Part shown: positions 34,961 through 44,811 of the stretch, one piece after another
How positions within the stretch are numbered: the stretch's first letter is position 1
Layout: every line of letters begins with the position of its first letter
Position numbers and translations under genes: made by a program
Source of the DNA: Gordonia jacobaea
GTDB lineage: Bacteria > Actinomycetota > Actinomycetes > Mycobacteriales > Mycobacteriaceae
Assembly (NCBI RefSeq): GCF_001186365.1
Contig: NZ_LDTZ01000018.1
Span: 1-64,000 of the forward strand
Direction of reading: 5' to 3'
DNA: 64,000 nt
The notes under the pieces: generated by a model
Told to the model about the DNA's origin: nothing
Seen by the model: the letters and a program-made list of their open reading frames with translations, nothing else
Database searches by the model: none

Positions 34961-35641
34961 ATGAGCTACCGCGACCCCCGCGACCCCAGGGATCAAGACC
35001 CGAGGGACCAGGGAACGGCGCGCTACGAGGCCGGCTACTCGCCGCAGTCGCGTGCCTACAGCCAGCCGACCGATCGATACCAGCAGCAGTACGGCGACGG
35101 ACAGTACGGGGACCAGCAGTATCGGGACCCCCGCGACAACCCCGCCCAGTACAACGCAGCCCAGTCCGACCCGAGATACGCCGGCTCGGCGTCGTACGGC
35201 AAGCAGCGCAAGCAGCGTCAACGGCCGAGCATCAACGCGGGTCTCTACGCAGGCGGCGTCGTGATGACGGGCGTCGTGACGGGTCTCGCCGCCTGGCTGG
35301 TGGCGTGGATCATCCGGGCCATCGCCCAACGCGTCAACGAGGCAGGCAACCTGGGCGTCTGGAATCCACTCGCCCAGGACGAATACTGGTTCGCGATCAC
35401 CGGATTCTTGTGCGCACTCGCGGGTGGCGCCCTCTGGTACGTCCTCTACCTGACGACACCTTCGCCCAACCAGTTCTACCGCTGGATCGTCGGCCTGCTG
35501 ATTGCCGCCGCGGTGATCATCCCGCTTGTGCTGTCAGCGCAGATATCCACCGGGATCGGTACGGCGGTGGTCCATCTCGTCATCGGCCTGCCGGTTCTGT
35601 CGCTGATCCCCGCCATGGGCGAGAAGAGCATTCAACGCTGA
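34961..35641 (+). CDS. Four-helix membrane protein with repeat-rich N-terminus, unknown function
   Basis: 226 residues; AGGAGA sits just before ATG 34961 and a TAGACT -10-like box lies at 34920. Residues 1-85 are Gln/Tyr/Asp/Arg rich with RDPRDPRDQDPRDQ-type repeats. Four hydrophobic segments follow (about 91-116, 140-160, 171-190 and 195-215). The pattern is similar to small actinobacterial membrane families such as DUF6069, but I do not recognise it with certainty. It is divergent from the bPH2 operon and converges on birA. Confidence 0.75.
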   Translation: MSYRDPRDPRDQDPRDQGTARYEAGYSPQSRAYSQPTDRYQQQYGDGQYGDQQYRDPRDNPAQYNAAQSDPRYAGSASYGKQRKQRQRPSINAGLYAGGVVMTGVVTGLAAWLVAWIIRAIAQRVNEAGNLGVWNPLAQDEYWFAITGFLCALAGGALWYVLYLTTPSPNQFYRWIVGLLIAAAVIIPLVLSAQISTGIGTAVVHLVIGLPVLSLIPAMGEKSIQR

Positions 35642-35670
35642 ACCCCGGACAGGCGCCAAGCGCGTCGAGG

Positions 35671-36516
35671 TCAGTCCTGCGCGGGACGCAGGTGCAGCAC
35701 GTCTCCCGCCGCGGCGGTGAAACTCTGGCCGTCGTCCGTGCGCACCACGATCCGGCCCTGCTCGTCGACATCGTCGGCGACCCCTTCGACGGTGCGCTCC
35801 CCCGGCAACGAGAGCCGGACGCGACGCCCGAGTGTGTCGCAGCGATCCCGATAGCGTCGCGCCACCTCGGCGACGTCGTCGGGCCACGGCGCGTCGGCCA
35901 GTGCCCGCAAGTACTCCGCGACCAGTGCGGCGACGTCGACCGGGGCTCCGCTTTCCACCTGCAAGCTGGTGGCCGTCGGCACCGGAAGCTCGTCGGCGGT
36001 CATACCGGTGTTGATGCCGATCCCGACGATCACCACGCCGCCCGTCGGCGCGGGGATGTACTCGGCGAGGATGCCCGCCACCTTCTTTCCGTCGACGAGG
36101 ACGTCGTTCGGCCATTTGAGTGTGGGACGTACGCCGGTCGCCGCCTCGATGGCCGACGCCGCGGCCACCCCGGTCGCCAACGACAACCAGCCCAGTTGCT
36201 CGGTCTGATCGCCCGCGTCGAGCGCCACCGAGATGGCCACCTGTCCTCCCGCGGGAGCCGACCACACCCGTGCGTGCCTGCCGCGTCCCGATGTCTGGTC
36301 GGTGGTGATGCGCACCGTTCCGACGATCCCCGGCTCTACCGCACGCGCAGCGAGGTCTGCGTTGGTCGACCCGGTCGACTCGACGACCTCGATCGTCGAT
36401 CCCACACCGCTGCCGGGCGAACCGAAGCGCTCGACGATGGCCGCTCGCAGCGCGTCGGCGTCGAGAGGTGATCGGGGATTCGGTGATGTCTGCTCGTCGC
36501 TCACGACTACCGACAT
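35671..36516 (-). CDS. birA: Biotin-[acetyl-CoA-carboxylase] ligase
   Basis: 281 residues from ATG 36516; GTG 36504 (277 residues) has TAATGT eight bases upstream and may be the true leaderless start. The biotin-binding loop is TSGRGRHARVW, a variant of GRGRxGR. It is followed by VAISVALDAGD, LKWPNDVLVDGKKVAGIL and GIGINTGM, all catalytic-core motifs. There is no N-terminal helix-turn-helix, so it is a monofunctional ligase. It would biotinylate AccA3 and Pyc in this window. It is divergent from accD5. Confidence 0.92.
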   Translation of the reverse strand: MSVVVSDEQTSPNPRSPLDADALRAAIVERFGSPGSGVGSTIEVVESTGSTNADLAARAVEPGIVGTVRITTDQTSGRGRHARVWSAPAGGQVAISVALDAGDQTEQLGWLSLATGVAAASAIEAATGVRPTLKWPNDVLVDGKKVAGILAEYIPAPTGGVVIVGIGINTGMTADELPVPTATSLQVESGAPVDVAALVAEYLRALADAPWPDDVAEVARRYRDRCDTLGRRVRLSLPGERTVEGVADDVDEQGRIVVRTDDGQSFTAAAGDVLHLRPAQD

Positions 36517-36632
36517 TAGTCACCCGGCCTGCGTCGTCGTGGCTCACTCGGCCACCTCGACGTGTCACCGATCACGAGAAAGGTGAGGCGTTCTCATATT
36601 GGGGTGGTTGACGCGGGCTACCGAGCGCTCGA

Positions 36633-36638
36633 TAGCAT
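36633..36638 (+). promoter_or_regulatory. -10 box TAGCAT for accD5 (leaderless type)
   Basis: TAGCAT ends 8 nt before ATG 36647. Confidence 0.45.
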
Positions 36639-36646
36639 CGGCTGTT

Positions 36647-38275
36647 ATGACCTCTGCGCCGCAGCAGCCCGACGCTGCTCCAGACATCCACACCACCGCG
36701 GGCAAACTCGCCGACCTGCGCGAGCGCCTCGACGAAACGTTGCATCCCGTCGGCGAGGCCGCGATCGAGAAGATCCACGCCAAGGGCAGACTCACGGCTC
36801 GCGAGCGCATCACCCACCTCCTCGACGAGGGGTCGTTCGTCGAACTCGACGCACTCGCACGTCACCGCAGCACCAATTTCGGCCTCGCAGAGCGTCGACC
36901 TGTCGGCGACGGTGTCGTGACCGGCTACGGCACGGTCGACGGCCGCGAGGTCTGTGTGTTCAGCCAGGACGTGACCGTCTTCGGCGGCAGCCTCGGCGAG
37001 GTCTACGGCGAGAAGATCGTCAAGGTCATGGACCTCGCGATCAAGACCGGCCGCCCACTCATCGGCATCAACGAGGGCGCGGGCGCCCGAATCCAGGAGG
37101 GCGTGGTCTCCCTCGGTCTCTACGCCGACATCTTCTACCGCAATGTGCGCGCTTCCGGCGTGATCCCCCAGATCTCGCTGATCATGGGCCCTGCCGCGGG
37201 TGGCCATGTCTACTCCCCGGCCCTCACCGACTTCGTCGTGATGGTCGACCAGCAGAGCCAGATGTTCATCACCGGTCCCGACGTCATCAAGACCGTCACC
37301 GGCGAGGACGTGACGATGGAGGCGCTCGGCGGCGCCAACACCCACATGACCAAGTCGGGTGTCGCCCACTACGTGGGCTCCGACGAGGAGGACGCACTCG
37401 ACTACGTCCGCGACCTGCTCGCGTACCTGCCGAGCAATAACCGTGCCGATCCGCCGCGGCTGCCCGTCGACGAGCCCGCCGCCGGTTCGATCGAGGACAC
37501 CCTCACCGACGAGGACCTCGAGCTCGACACGCTCATCCCCGACTCACCGAACCAGCCCTACGACATGCACGAGGTCATCCGACGCATCCTCGACGACGAC
37601 GAGTTCCTCGAGGTTCAGGCCGATTACGCGACCAACATCCTCGTCGGATTCGGCCGGGTCGACGGACGCAGCGTCGGCATCGTCGCCAACCAGCCGACCC
37701 AGTTCGCCGGCTGCCTCGACATCAACGCATCGGAGAAGGCAGCGCGTTTCGTGCGCACCTGCGACGCGTTCAACGTCCCGATCGTGACCCTCGTCGACGT
37801 TCCGGGATTCCTGCCCGGCACCGACCAGGAATACAACGGCATCATCCGCCGCGGGGCCAAGCTGCTGTACGCCTACGGCGAGGCGACCGTCGGCAAGATC
37901 ACCGTCATCACCCGCAAGGCCTATGGCGGCGCGTATGACGTCATGGGTTCCAAGCACATGGGCGCCGACGTCAACCTCGCGTGGCCGACCGCCCAGATCG
38001 CCGTGATGGGCGCGTCCGGAGCCGTCGGATTCGTTTATCGCGCGCGACTCAAGGAGGCCGCGGCCAACGGCGAGGATGTCGACGCACTGCGCCTCCAACT
38101 GCAGGAAGAGTACGAGGACACGCTGGTCAACCCCTACGTCGCCGCAGAGCGCGGCTACGTCGACGCGGTCATCCCGCCGAGCCACACGCGCGGCCAGATC
38201 GCGACCGCGCTCAAGCTCCTCGAGCGCAAGGTCGTCAACGTACCGCCCAAGAAGCATGGGAACATTCCGCTGTGA
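36647..38275 (+). CDS. accD5: Acyl-CoA carboxylase carboxyltransferase (beta) subunit AccD5
   Basis: 542 residues from ATG 36647. The N-half has [20 protein letters not shown], then [20 protein letters not shown] and [14 protein letters not shown], the acyl-CoA oxyanion loop. The C-half has [20 protein letters not shown] and [20 protein letters not shown], the carboxybiotin site. This is the propionyl/acyl-CoA carboxylase beta family. With AccA3 and AccE5 it forms a complex that makes methylmalonyl-CoA or malonyl-CoA for mycolate and branched lipid synthesis. The GTGA overlap with accE5 matches the Rv3280-Rv3281 order. Confidence 0.95.
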   Translation: MTSAPQQPDAAPDIHTTAGKLADLRERLDETLHPVGEAAIEKIHAKGRLTARERITHLLDEGSFVELDALARHRSTNFGLAERRPVGDGVVTGYGTVDGREVCVFSQDVTVFGGSLGEVYGEKIVKVMDLAIKTGRPLIGINEGAGARIQEGVVSLGLYADIFYRNVRASGVIPQISLIMGPAAGGHVYSPALTDFVVMVDQQSQMFITGPDVIKTVTGEDVTMEALGGANTHMTKSGVAHYVGSDEEDALDYVRDLLAYLPSNNRADPPRLPVDEPAAGSIEDTLTDEDLELDTLIPDSPNQPYDMHEVIRRILDDDEFLEVQADYATNILVGFGRVDGRSVGIVANQPTQFAGCLDINASEKAARFVRTCDAFNVPIVTLVDVPGFLPGTDQEYNGIIRRGAKLLYAYGEATVGKITVITRKAYGGAYDVMGSKHMGADVNLAWPTAQIAVMGASGAVGFVYRARLKEAAANGEDVDALRLQLQEEYEDTLVNPYVAAERGYVDAVIPPSHTRGQIATALKLLERKVVNVPPKKHGNIPL

Positions 38276-38517
38276 GCTCACCTGACGACAACACGCCCGC
38301 CGACGCGGACGCCGGACAGCAGTCGGCCCGCCCCGTGTTGCGTGTGGTGAAGGGCAATCCGACCGACGAGGACGTCGCGGTTCTGGTGGCATTGCTCGCC
38401 ACCGGTGGCGGTGGCGCTCCGGAACCGGAAAGCACGGAGCCGCGCAACGACTGGGGCCGCCCGATCGACCGCCTCCGTCCCGTGTGGGGTTCGGCGTCGT
38501 CGTTCCTGCGTTTCTGA
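38272..38517 (+). CDS. accE5: Acyl-CoA carboxylase epsilon subunit AccE5
   Basis: 81 residues from GTG 38272. The N-terminal 25 residues are disordered ([11 protein letters not shown]). They are followed by the epsilon-subunit core [20 protein letters not shown] and the C-terminal [19 protein letters not shown], a recognised end motif of the family. It enhances AccA3-AccD5 activity by docking on the complex. It overlaps accD5 by four bases and is followed by maf after 13 bp. Confidence 0.93.
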   Translation: MSSPDDNTPADADAGQQSARPVLRVVKGNPTDEDVAVLVALLATGGGGAPEPESTEPRNDWGRPIDRLRPVWGSASSFLRF

Positions 38518-38530
38518 CGGGTAGGCCGAC

Positions 38531-39241
38531 GTGTCCAGCGGGGAGTCCGACGTGACAGGGGCCGATCGACGCTACGAGGTGATCCTCGGCTCGGCGTCGC
38601 CCGCGCGCCTGACGGTGCTGCGTAATGCGGGTCTCGACCCGAGAGTCGTCGTAGCCGACGTCGACGAGGACCACCTCCTCGGAACCATGGCGGCCGAGAA
38701 TCCGGGCGACGCCGTGACGCGCCTCGCGCAGGCGAAGGCCGACTCGGTGATCGCAACCCTGTTGAACGAACGCGTCGACCACGCCGCATCCTCCGACGCG
38801 CAGACCCTCCCCGACCTCGTCGTGCTCACCTGCGATTCGATGCTCCTGTATCGAGGCACGCTGACGGGTAAACCACACTCGGCGCAGGTGGCGATCGAGC
38901 AGTGGAAGCGAGTGCGCGGCGACGAAGCCCAGCTCCTGACGGGCCACTGCGTGGCACACATCCGCGGACTCGACGTGGTGGGGCGTTCGGCGGAGTCCGC
39001 GTCGACGGTGGTCCGGTTCGCCTCCGTCGACGACGACGAGATCGAGGCTTATGTGTCGACGGGCGAACCGCTCGAGGTCGCTGGTGCGTTCACGCTCGAC
39101 GGTCGTGGTGGGTGGTTCATCGCGGGCATCGAGGGCGATCCGTCGTCGGTGATCGGCATCGGACTCCCGACCGTTCGACACCTCTTGCGCCGCTTGGACA
39201 TCCCCGTCACGTCCCTGTGGTCCCCCACCTCGACTGCGTAA
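38531..39241 (+). CDS. maf: Maf/YhdE-family nucleoside triphosphate pyrophosphatase
   Basis: 236 residues from GTG 38531. The N-terminal motif VILGSASPARLTVLRNAGL is the Maf P-loop-like site (SxSPRR type, here SASPAR). CDSMLLYRGTLTGKP and YVSTGEPLEVAGAFTLDGRG follow, which place the catalytic Asp and the specificity loop. It hydrolyses non-canonical or methylated NTPs to NMPs. It keeps its place between accE5 and sseA as in M. tuberculosis (Rv3282). The first Arg of the SPRR motif is Ala here. Confidence 0.9.
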   Translation: MSSGESDVTGADRRYEVILGSASPARLTVLRNAGLDPRVVVADVDEDHLLGTMAAENPGDAVTRLAQAKADSVIATLLNERVDHAASSDAQTLPDLVVLTCDSMLLYRGTLTGKPHSAQVAIEQWKRVRGDEAQLLTGHCVAHIRGLDVVGRSAESASTVVRFASVDDDEIEAYVSTGEPLEVAGAFTLDGRGGWFIAGIEGDPSSVIGIGLPTVRHLLRRLDIPVTSLWSPTSTA

Positions 39242-39314
39242 GACCCGCGGCAAAGGTAATACCCGACACGACCACCCCGACGTGTCTAGGTGGTCACAGA
39301 ACAACCGGTGAACC

Positions 39315-39338
39315 GCGCCCGCCCAACCGTGCGGGCGC
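39315..39338 (+). terminator. Perfect 8-bp GC hairpin between maf and sseA
   Basis: GCGCCCGC and GCGGGCGC with an 8-nt loop, 74 bp after the maf stop and without a T-tract. A weaker pair GACCACC/GGTGGTC lies at 39270-39295. Possible terminator or mRNA processing hairpin. TAGGCT at 39351 could be a promoter for sseA. Confidence 0.45.
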
Positions 39339-39415
39339 ATCGATGTCGACTAGGCTGAATTTCGCCGTCCTGCGCCGCCTGCGCCGTGGCCCGATCCGAG
39401 CTGGAGAATCTCACC

Positions 39416-40306
39416 GTGACTGTGGAAACCGATCCGAACCCGGCATTCGCCGGTTACGCGCACCCAGAGCGTCTGGTCACCACGCAGTGGCTATCCGCGC
39501 ACCTGGGGGCCAAGGGTCTCAAGATCATCGAGTCCGACGAAGACGTCCTGCTCTACGACATCGGTCACATCCCGACCGCACAGAAGGTCGACTGGCACCT
39601 GCACCTGAACGATCACGTGGTGCGCGACTACATCGACGGCGAGCAGTTCGCAGAGTTGATGCGCAGCAAGGGAATCGAGCGCGACGACACCATCGTCATC
39701 TACGGCGACAAGAGCAACTGGTGGGCCGCATACGCACTGTGGGTCTTCACGTTGTTCGGGCACGAGGACGTTCGCCTGCTCGACGGCGGCCGCGACGCAT
39801 GGATGTCGGAGGATCGCGACACCTCCTTCGACGTACCCGAGTACCCGCGCTCCGACTACCCCGTCGTCGAGCGCGACGATTCGTTGATCCGCGCCTTCGA
39901 GTCGGACGTACGCGCCTCGCTCGGTACCGAGCCGCTGGTCGACGTGCGTTCGCCGCAGGAGTACACCGGTGAGCGCACCCACATGCCCGACTACCCCGAA
40001 GAGGGCGCGCTGCGCGGTGGCCACATCCCGACGGCGATCTCGATCCCGTGGGCAAAGGCGGCACGCGCCGACAGTCGCTTCCGCTCACGCGCCGAACTCG
40101 ACGAGATCTATGGCGACCTCGACCCCGAAACCCCGACCATCGCGTACTGCCGCATCGGCGAACGGTCGAGCCACACCTGGTTCGTGCTGACCCATCTACT
40201 CGGGTTCACACACGTGCGCAACTATGACGGGTCGTGGACCGAGTGGGGCAACGCTGTGCGCGTCCCCATCGCGGTCGGCGAAGAGCCCGGCGACGCACCC
40301 GCATAG
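39416..40306 (+). CDS. sseA: Thiosulfate/3-mercaptopyruvate sulfurtransferase (two rhodanese domains)
   Basis: 296 residues from GTG 39416, with GGAG nine bases upstream; an in-frame GTG at 39386 gives ten more. The inactive N-terminal rhodanese domain carries [19 protein letters not shown]. The active C-terminal domain has [15 protein letters not shown] and the catalytic loop [15 protein letters not shown], with the nucleophilic Cys in the CRIGERS loop. It transfers sulfane sulfur to acceptors such as cyanide or proteins. Its next neighbour is a SufE-like gene, again as in M. tuberculosis (Rv3283-Rv3284). Confidence 0.92.
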   Translation: MTVETDPNPAFAGYAHPERLVTTQWLSAHLGAKGLKIIESDEDVLLYDIGHIPTAQKVDWHLHLNDHVVRDYIDGEQFAELMRSKGIERDDTIVIYGDKSNWWAAYALWVFTLFGHEDVRLLDGGRDAWMSEDRDTSFDVPEYPRSDYPVVERDDSLIRAFESDVRASLGTEPLVDVRSPQEYTGERTHMPDYPEEGALRGGHIPTAISIPWAKAARADSRFRSRAELDEIYGDLDPETPTIAYCRIGERSSHTWFVLTHLLGFTHVRNYDGSWTEWGNAVRVPIAVGEEPGDAPA

Positions 40307-40315
40307 GACACCCCG

Positions 40316-40747
40316 ATGGGCACACTCCCCGCATCCCTCGCCGAGATCGTCGACGACTTTGCCGCGCTTGGCGATTCGGACAAGGTGACACTCCTCCTCG
40401 AGTTCGCGGGCGAACTCCCCGCGCTCCCCGACGACCTCGCGACCGAGGCGATGGAACCGGTACCGGAGTGCCAATCTCCGGTGTTCCTGTCGGTCGACGC
40501 GGCCGACGCCGACGCCGTGAGGCTCTATTTCAGCGCCCCACCCGAGGCCCCGACGACGCGCGGTTTCGCGTCGATCCTCGCCCAGGGCCTCGACGGCGAA
40601 TCCGCCGACGCGATCCTCGCAGTGCCTGCCGACTTCTACCACGACCTCGGACTCGACGCCGCGGTCAGTCCGCTGCGCCTTCGCGGTATGGCCGGGATGC
40701 TCGGCCGGGTGAAGAACCAGGTGCGCAGTCAGACCGGTCGTCAGTGA
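40316..40747 (+). CDS. SufE-family protein
   Basis: 143 residues. The sequence [20 protein letters not shown] is the SufE opening. The conserved Cys lies in [13 protein letters not shown] near residue 51, the sulfur-accepting position of SufE. C-terminal [20 protein letters not shown] is also typical. It could accept persulfide sulfur, and its position directly after sseA suggests they cooperate. The stop overlaps the acyltransferase start as GTGA. Confidence 0.87.
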   Translation: MGTLPASLAEIVDDFAALGDSDKVTLLLEFAGELPALPDDLATEAMEPVPECQSPVFLSVDAADADAVRLYFSAPPEAPTTRGFASILAQGLDGESADAILAVPADFYHDLGLDAAVSPLRLRGMAGMLGRVKNQVRSQTGRQ

Positions 40748-42240
40748 AGTTCATCCAGATCCTCGAGGAGCCGATCGAACCGGGTGGCCTCGTCGAGTGG
40801 GTTCCGTCGGTTCCCGGCGGCCTCGGGGGTTGGCTCGACGACACACGGCTGACCTCCCACAACCACGAGCAGCATCTGCGCGACGCATTCGACTATCGCG
40901 TGCGCACCCGCAAGGAGGGCGGTCGCGAGTCGTGGCTCGGCCTGTCGATCAACTTCGACGAGCCGCTGTCGATTCCGGCAATCCGTGCAGCGTTGTCGCA
41001 GTGGATCGATCGCCACGAGGTGCTGCGCAGCCACGTCATCATCAAGGCCGACGGTCTACACCGGTTGAGCACGCCGGAGGGAACCGTTCAGCTGAAGATG
41101 GGCCGGATCGGCTGGTACACCGAGTCCGGTCCGCTACTCGAACAGATCGCGGGCGCCTTCGACCGCGCGACCGCACCGATGCAGTGGCCCGCCTACATGT
41201 TCGCGACGGTTGGCCGCGAATCGTCGTTCACGCTGCTGTTCGCCGCCGACCACTCGTTGGTCGACGGCTACTCGCTGATCATGGCCCAGCACGAGCTGAT
41301 CACCCTCTACCGAGCCGCGCGCGACCGCACCGACGCGGCGCTGCCGGAGGTCGGCAGCTACGTCGACTTCAGCGCTCAGGAGCGACGACTCGCCGACCAG
41401 GCCGGAGCCGATCACCCCAGCGTGTCCACCTGGACGTCGTTTCTGAAGGCGGGCGCGGGCGACATGCCGCCGTTCCAGGTCCCGGGAGCGAACACCGCCG
41501 TCGCCGAGCCGCCCGATCCCGCTGTCGATGTCCCGCAGGAGTCGCTGTCGGGTGTCATCGTCGACGACGAGGCCGCCAACCGCTTCACCGCGGTGTGTTC
41601 CGAGGCGGGCGGCACTCTCACCGCAGGGATCCTCGCCGCGTTCGCGATCGTCCATCACCGCCGCACCGACGATCGAGAGTTCCGCTGCGTCCTGCCGCGG
41701 CACACACGAAACGAGCAGCGATGGCTCACCGCACTCGGGTGGTTCGTCGCCGTCGCCCCGTTCTGCCTCGACATGTCGGATTCGCCCACCTTCGACCAAG
41801 CGGTGGCCCGCGCAACCGACGAACTCAAACGCGCACGTCAGGGAGCATCGCTACCCTTCCTGCGCGTCGCCGACCTCATCGGCTACCGAGGTGAACCGCA
41901 GTTCGTCATCTCGTTCATCGACACTCGCTACGCTCCGGGGGCCGCCGAGGCGGACAGCGGTCGCGCCACGGTGATCAGAAGCCACAGTTACGCCCGCAAC
42001 GAGGTCTTCATCTGGATCAACCGCACACCGTCGGGCATGCGTTTCTCGGCACGATTTCCCCAGGAGAGCCCTGCCGGCGACGTCGTCGGCCCCACTCTGG
42101 TCGCCGACCCAGAAGCACGCGCCGGAACGCCACCCGGTGAGATCATCCCCAACGAGGGACCGGTGCACGCCTACCTGCACGATTTCGCCGCATTCGTCCG
42201 GTCCGTCGGTGACGCAAGCACATTCAGTCCCACAGTGTGA
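40744..42240 (+). CDS. Condensation-domain acyltransferase, PapA-like
   Basis: 498 residues from GTG 40744, overlapping the SufE-like gene; the frame is open far upstream but in shadow. It is a single stand-alone condensation domain: [20 protein letters not shown] and RHEVLRSH near the N-terminus, the catalytic HxxxD as His170-Asp174 in [11 protein letters not shown], and a C-terminal [14 protein letters not shown]. There is no carrier or adenylation domain. PapA-type enzymes of Mycobacteriales acylate sugars (for example trehalose) or polyketide alcohols. It lies between the sufE-like gene and accA3, an accessory position absent in M. tuberculosis as I recall. Substrate is unknown. Confidence 0.82.
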   Translation: MKFIQILEEPIEPGGLVEWVPSVPGGLGGWLDDTRLTSHNHEQHLRDAFDYRVRTRKEGGRESWLGLSINFDEPLSIPAIRAALSQWIDRHEVLRSHVIIKADGLHRLSTPEGTVQLKMGRIGWYTESGPLLEQIAGAFDRATAPMQWPAYMFATVGRESSFTLLFAADHSLVDGYSLIMAQHELITLYRAARDRTDAALPEVGSYVDFSAQERRLADQAGADHPSVSTWTSFLKAGAGDMPPFQVPGANTAVAEPPDPAVDVPQESLSGVIVDDEAANRFTAVCSEAGGTLTAGILAAFAIVHHRRTDDREFRCVLPRHTRNEQRWLTALGWFVAVAPFCLDMSDSPTFDQAVARATDELKRARQGASLPFLRVADLIGYRGEPQFVISFIDTRYAPGAAEADSGRATVIRSHSYARNEVFIWINRTPSGMRFSARFPQESPAGDVVGPTLVADPEARAGTPPGEIIPNEGPVHAYLHDFAAFVRSVGDASTFSPTV

Positions 42241-42502
42241 CCCCGAGCGCAACCGAACGATTGCTCGGTGGGCTAGGGTAAACCGCGGAACCCACCCGAT
42301 AGACTCGAGTGGTTGACGTCGCCCAGGTGACACCCTCCAGGTGAGTGCACAGTCCACGTGACAACACCGCACAGGCGTGACACCGGTACGACGAAGCCGC
42401 ACGAACAACAAACGAGTGGCGAGACGAGGGGGACGTCGCATACCGGCGGCAGTACCCCGTGAAGACAGCTCAGCACAGAGCCAGGCCCAGGAGATCAAGC
42501 AA
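42241..42502 (+). promoter_or_regulatory. Intergenic leader of accA3
   Basis: 262 bp without a gene. CCGAGC/GCTCGG (42243-42268) is a possible terminator of the upstream gene. A TAGACT -10-like box is at 42300. From there about 190 nt of transcribed leader would precede accA3. It contains caggtga words repeated near 42326-42342. Confidence 0.4.
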
Positions 42503-44332
42503 GTGCCCAGTGAACAAGCGCCCAACTCCACGATCAGCTCCAGCTCGACGATCAACAAGGTCCTGATCGCCAATCGAGGAGAGATCGCGGTCCGCGTCAT
42601 CCGCGCCGCGCGCGACGCCGGAATCCCCAGCGTCGCGGTCTACGCGGAACCTGATGCCAACGCCAAGTTCGTGAAGCTCGCCGACGAGGCCTTCGCCCTC
42701 GGCGGCCAGACCTCCGCAGAGTCGTACCTGGTCTTCGACAAGATCCTCGACGCCGCGGCGAAGTCGGGCGCCAACGCCATCCACCCCGGCTACGGATTCC
42801 TGTCCGAGAACGCCGACTTCGCCCAGGCAGTTCTCGACGCCGGCCTCATCTGGATCGGACCGTCGCCGCAGTCGATCCGCGACCTCGGCGACAAGGTCAC
42901 CGCACGCCACATCGCGCTGAAGGCCGACGCCCCGATGGCTCCGGGCACCAAGGACCCGGTCAAGAACGCCGACGAGGTCGTCGAGTTCGCCAAGGAGTAC
43001 GGCGTACCGGTCGCGATCAAGGCGGCGTTCGGCGGTGGCGGCCGCGGCATGAAGGTGGCCTACACCATCGAGGAGATCCCCGAGCTGTTCGAGTCGGCCA
43101 CCCGTGAGGCCATCTCCGCATTCGGCCGCGGTGAGTGCTTCGTCGAGCGCTACCTCGACAAGGCGCGCCACGTCGAGGCGCAGGTCATCGCCGATCAGCA
43201 CGGCAACGTGATCGTCGCCGGCACCCGCGACTGCTCGCTGCAGCGTCGCTTCCAGAAGCTTGTCGAGGAAGCACCCGCGCCGTTCCTCACCGACGAACAG
43301 CGCAATCGCATCCACTCGTCGGCGAAGGCCATCTGCCGCGAGGCGGGTTACTACGGTGCGGGCACCGTCGAGTTCCTCGTCGGCAACGACGGCCTGGTCT
43401 CGTTCCTCGAGGTCAACACCCGCCTACAGGTCGAGCACCCGGTCACCGAGGAGACGTCGGGTATCGACCTCGTCCGCCAGCAGTTCCGCATCGCCAACGG
43501 CGAGAAGCTCGAGTTCTCCGAAGATCCCGCACCGCGCGGACACTCCATCGAGTTCCGGATCAACGGCGAGGATCCGGGGCGCAACTTCCTCCCCGCTCCC
43601 GGACCGATCACCGTCTACAAGGAGCCGTCCGGCCCGGGTGTGCGCGTCGACTCGGGCGTCGAGCAGGGCGACGTCATCGGCGGACAGTTCGATTCGATGC
43701 TCGCCAAGCTCATCGTCACCGGCGAGAACCGCGAGCAGGCACTCGAGCGCGCCCGCCGCGCCCTCGACGAGTTCGAGGTCGAGGGACTCGCAACGGTCCT
43801 CCCCTTCGACCGTCACATCGTCACCAACCCCGCGTTCGTCGGCCATACCGATGAGAACGGCGTCGAGACATTCGACGTCTACACCAAGTGGATCGAGACC
43901 GACTGGGACAACCCGATCGAGCCCTACACCGGTGGCGCAGCCATCGAAGAGGACGATTCGGCGCCGCGTCAGAACGTGGTCGTCGAGGTCGGTGGCCGTC
44001 GCGTCGAGGTCTCGCTGCCCGGCGATCTCGCGCTCGGCGGAGGGTCGTCGAGCAACGGCGTCGTCCGCAAGAAGCCCAAGCCGCGCACACGCACCAAGGG
44101 TGCCGGTGCAGCCGCTTCGGGCGACTCGGTTGCCGCGCCCATGCAGGGCACCGTCGTCAAGATCGCCGTCGAGGAAGGCCAGGAGGTCTCCGCAGGTGAC
44201 CTCGTCGTGGTGCTCGAGGCGATGAAGATGGAGAACCCGGTGACCGCGCACAAGGACGGTGTCGTGACCGGCCTCGCCATCGAGGCGGGCGCGGCCGTCA
44301 CCCAGGGCACCGTGCTGCTCGAGATCAAGTAG
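42503..44332 (+). CDS. accA3: Acyl-CoA carboxylase biotin-carboxylase/BCCP (alpha) subunit AccA3
   Basis: 609 residues from GTG 42503, with AGGAG nine bases upstream; the longer frame to 42377 lacks a site. The biotin carboxylase domain covers residues about 18-465: [20 protein letters not shown], the ATP-grasp glycine loop [12 protein letters not shown], and catalytic [16 protein letters not shown] linker of about 80 residues leads to the BCCP domain with the biotinylation motif [11 protein letters not shown]. It carboxylates biotin and feeds AccD5 and other beta subunits. BirA, encoded 6 kb upstream, would attach the biotin. It is the Rv3285 counterpart. Confidence 0.96.
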   Translation: MPSEQAPNSTISSSSTINKVLIANRGEIAVRVIRAARDAGIPSVAVYAEPDANAKFVKLADEAFALGGQTSAESYLVFDKILDAAAKSGANAIHPGYGFLSENADFAQAVLDAGLIWIGPSPQSIRDLGDKVTARHIALKADAPMAPGTKDPVKNADEVVEFAKEYGVPVAIKAAFGGGGRGMKVAYTIEEIPELFESATREAISAFGRGECFVERYLDKARHVEAQVIADQHGNVIVAGTRDCSLQRRFQKLVEEAPAPFLTDEQRNRIHSSAKAICREAGYYGAGTVEFLVGNDGLVSFLEVNTRLQVEHPVTEETSGIDLVRQQFRIANGEKLEFSEDPAPRGHSIEFRINGEDPGRNFLPAPGPITVYKEPSGPGVRVDSGVEQGDVIGGQFDSMLAKLIVTGENREQALERARRALDEFEVEGLATVLPFDRHIVTNPAFVGHTDENGVETFDVYTKWIETDWDNPIEPYTGGAAIEEDDSAPRQNVVVEVGGRRVEVSLPGDLALGGGSSSNGVVRKKPKPRTRTKGAGAAASGDSVAAPMQGTVVKIAVEEGQEVSAGDLVVVLEAMKMENPVTAHKDGVVTGLAIEAGAAVTQGTVLLEIK

Positions 44333-44381
44333 CCGCCCACACCTACCCGATCGGGCCCGACTCATTTTCCGAGGAATTCCG

Positions 44382-44732
44382 ATGGAACCGATCGAGATCA
44401 ACGCGGGCGCCTGGTACCTACGCGGAGTCCGCGACGACGAGCGGATCTCCGACGCGGCAGCTTTACGCGACCTGGGCGTCGACGATCCCGAAGCCTATGT
44501 GCGGCAAGTAGATTCGGAGTGGTCCGACGAGTCGTCGTTCACCTGGGCGGTCTGCGAGCCGACGACGGGCGAGCTCGTGGCGACCGTGTCGGTCATTCTC
44601 GACGACGATCGCGCGAGGCTCGTCGGAGATACCCGCGACGGCTACGACGACGCGCTCGCTTCCGCGTATCCGGTCGTGGCCCGCTTCGCCACGGGAGCAC
44701 TCGGCGTCAAGGTGTCCGACCCGCAGACGTGA
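44382..44732 (+). CDS. Hypothetical protein, 116 residues
   Basis: ATG 44382 has GAGGAATT upstream, a fair ribosome-binding site. The product is acidic and soluble, with MEPIEINAGAWYLRGVRDDE, DDPEAYVRQVDSEW and SFTWAVCEPTTGELVATVSV. The last phrase has the look of an acetyltransferase-like or strand-rich domain, but no family is recognised. It starts 49 bp after accA3. Codon usage is like that of the neighbours. Treat it as a real but unassigned gene. Confidence 0.65.
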   Translation: MEPIEINAGAWYLRGVRDDERISDAAALRDLGVDDPEAYVRQVDSEWSDESSFTWAVCEPTTGELVATVSVILDDDRARLVGDTRDGYDDALASAYPVVARFATGALGVKVSDPQT

Positions 44733-44811
44733 CGAGCATCAACTCCTCGTCGATGCACGCGCGAGTACGTTGAGTTGTAGGGAAGTAACGACCTACAGGA
44801 GATGGTTCACG

